Assembly: GCF_001039265.1 (NCBI RefSeq)
Contig: NZ_LFEK01000038.1
Span: 1-5,704 of the forward strand
From: Synechococcus sp. GFB01
GTDB lineage: Bacteria > Cyanobacteriota > Cyanobacteriia > PCC-6307 > Cyanobiaceae
Direction: 5' to 3'
DNA: 5,704 nucleotides
Shown here: piece by piece, positions 5,342 to 5,704 of the stretch
Layout: the number at the start of each line of letters is the position of its first letter
Position numbering within the stretch: the stretch's first letter is position 1
Program-made: the position numbers and the translations under genes
Notes under the pieces: generated by a model
What the model was told of the DNA's origin: nothing
What the model saw: only the letters and a program-made list of their open reading frames with translations
Database searches by the model: none

Positions 5342-5704
5342 TCAGCGGCTGGAGGGCCGCAGTCCCACCAGCCGGTTGCGAAGGCGCCAGGCGTTGAGCA
5401 GCAGGCGTTCACGGCTGGAGAGCTGGCGGCGGTGGCGCTGGATCACGGCCAGCTTGCGCTGCTGGAGGGTGCCGTCCTCGATCGTGGTGAGGGTCTTGGA
5501 ACCCGCCACCATGCGGAACTCGCCGATCACGGCATCGAGGTGCACGGGGCGGAGGTGGCGGGCGGCGCGGATCAGGAAATCGATGTCGTGGGAGTAGTGA
5601 TCCTGCTCGTCGTACCAGCCGATGCACTCATGCAGGCTGCGAGGATAGAAATAGGAGAGGGGATTGATCGGCATCTCCCCCAGCAGCAGGCGATAGAGCG
5701 AGAA
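5342..5704 (-). CDS. Glycosyltransferase family 2, C-terminal part (5' end outside window)
   Basis: This is the last 120 codons of a family 2 (GT-A fold) glycosyltransferase, which transfers a sugar from a nucleotide-sugar donor to a glycan acceptor, normally at the inner face of the cytoplasmic membrane. The frame is open to the right edge, where it reads FSLYRLLLGEMPINPLSYFY. The ATG at 5672-5674 is therefore internal, not the start. Visible family features are the acceptor-side segment MPINPLSYFYPRSLHECIGW, then WYDEQDHYSHDIDFLIRAA, which matches the usual 'GxYDE...DxDFxxR' stretch holding the catalytic-base region. After that come EFRMVAGSKTLT and a basic, Arg-rich tail ending LRNRLVGLRPSSR. 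The N-terminal nucleotide-binding half and the DxD motif lie outside the window. It ends in TGA 12 bases before the next gene and is probably in the same operon. The sugar specificity cannot be read. Confidence 0.86.
   Translation of the reverse strand, partial: FSLYRLLLGEMPINPLSYFYPRSLHECIGWYDEQDHYSHDIDFLIRAARHLRPVHLDAVIGEFRMVAGSKTLTTIEDGTLQQRKLAVIQRHRRQLSSRERLLLNAWRLRNRLVGLRPSSR

Overview
The window is one uninterrupted stretch of six glycosyltransferase genes, all on the minus strand and read from the right edge to the left. No RNA gene, mobile element, CRISPR array or gene-free stretch was found. Base composition is strongly GC-rich (about 70% by eye), with G or C at most third codon positions. 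This gives long, meaningless open frames on the opposite strand. The gene style resembles high-GC picocyanobacteria such as Cyanobium or Synechococcus. That rests on remembered protein resemblance only, and I saw no intact GCGATCGC (HIP1) octamer, so the taxonomic guess is weak.

Order in the direction of transcription: (1) the C-terminal end of a family 2 (GT-A fold) glycosyltransferase, 5704-5342, starting beyond the window; (2) a second family 2 enzyme from 5329, read as drawn to 4250 but probably ending at 4395; (3) a family 4 (GT-B fold) enzyme, 4398-3254; (4) an intact family 4 enzyme, 3254-2166; (5) a divergent family 4 enzyme, 2169-1026; (6) a family 4 enzyme from 1029 running off the left edge. 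Start and stop codons overlap at 3254, 2166-2169 and 1026-1029, and probably at 4395-4398, while genes 1 and 2 are 12 bases apart. This is the layout of one translationally coupled operon. Together the enzymes would add successive sugars to a lipid-linked or surface glycan (exopolysaccharide, capsule, O-antigen or glycoprotein glycan). No flippase, polymerase, ligase or sugar-nucleotide gene lies in the window, so the product cannot be named.

The most striking result is that genes 3, 5 and 6 are each broken by one single-base frame error, and gene 2 probably by a fourth near its 3' end. The sites are about 688-696, 2053-2059 (a C7 tract), 3611-3612 and about 4418-4420. Apart from these breaks, the protein sequences are well preserved, with catalytic motifs kept and no in-frame stops. 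Restoring one base in each case gives full-length proteins whose ends fit the overlapping start/stop pattern. Uncorrected indels in the assembly are the simplest explanation; recent gene decay or slippage-based switching are alternatives. Other notable structures are a perfect 32-bp palindrome inside gene 3 (3944-3975) and a four-copy 9-bp tandem repeat in the same gene (4269-4304).
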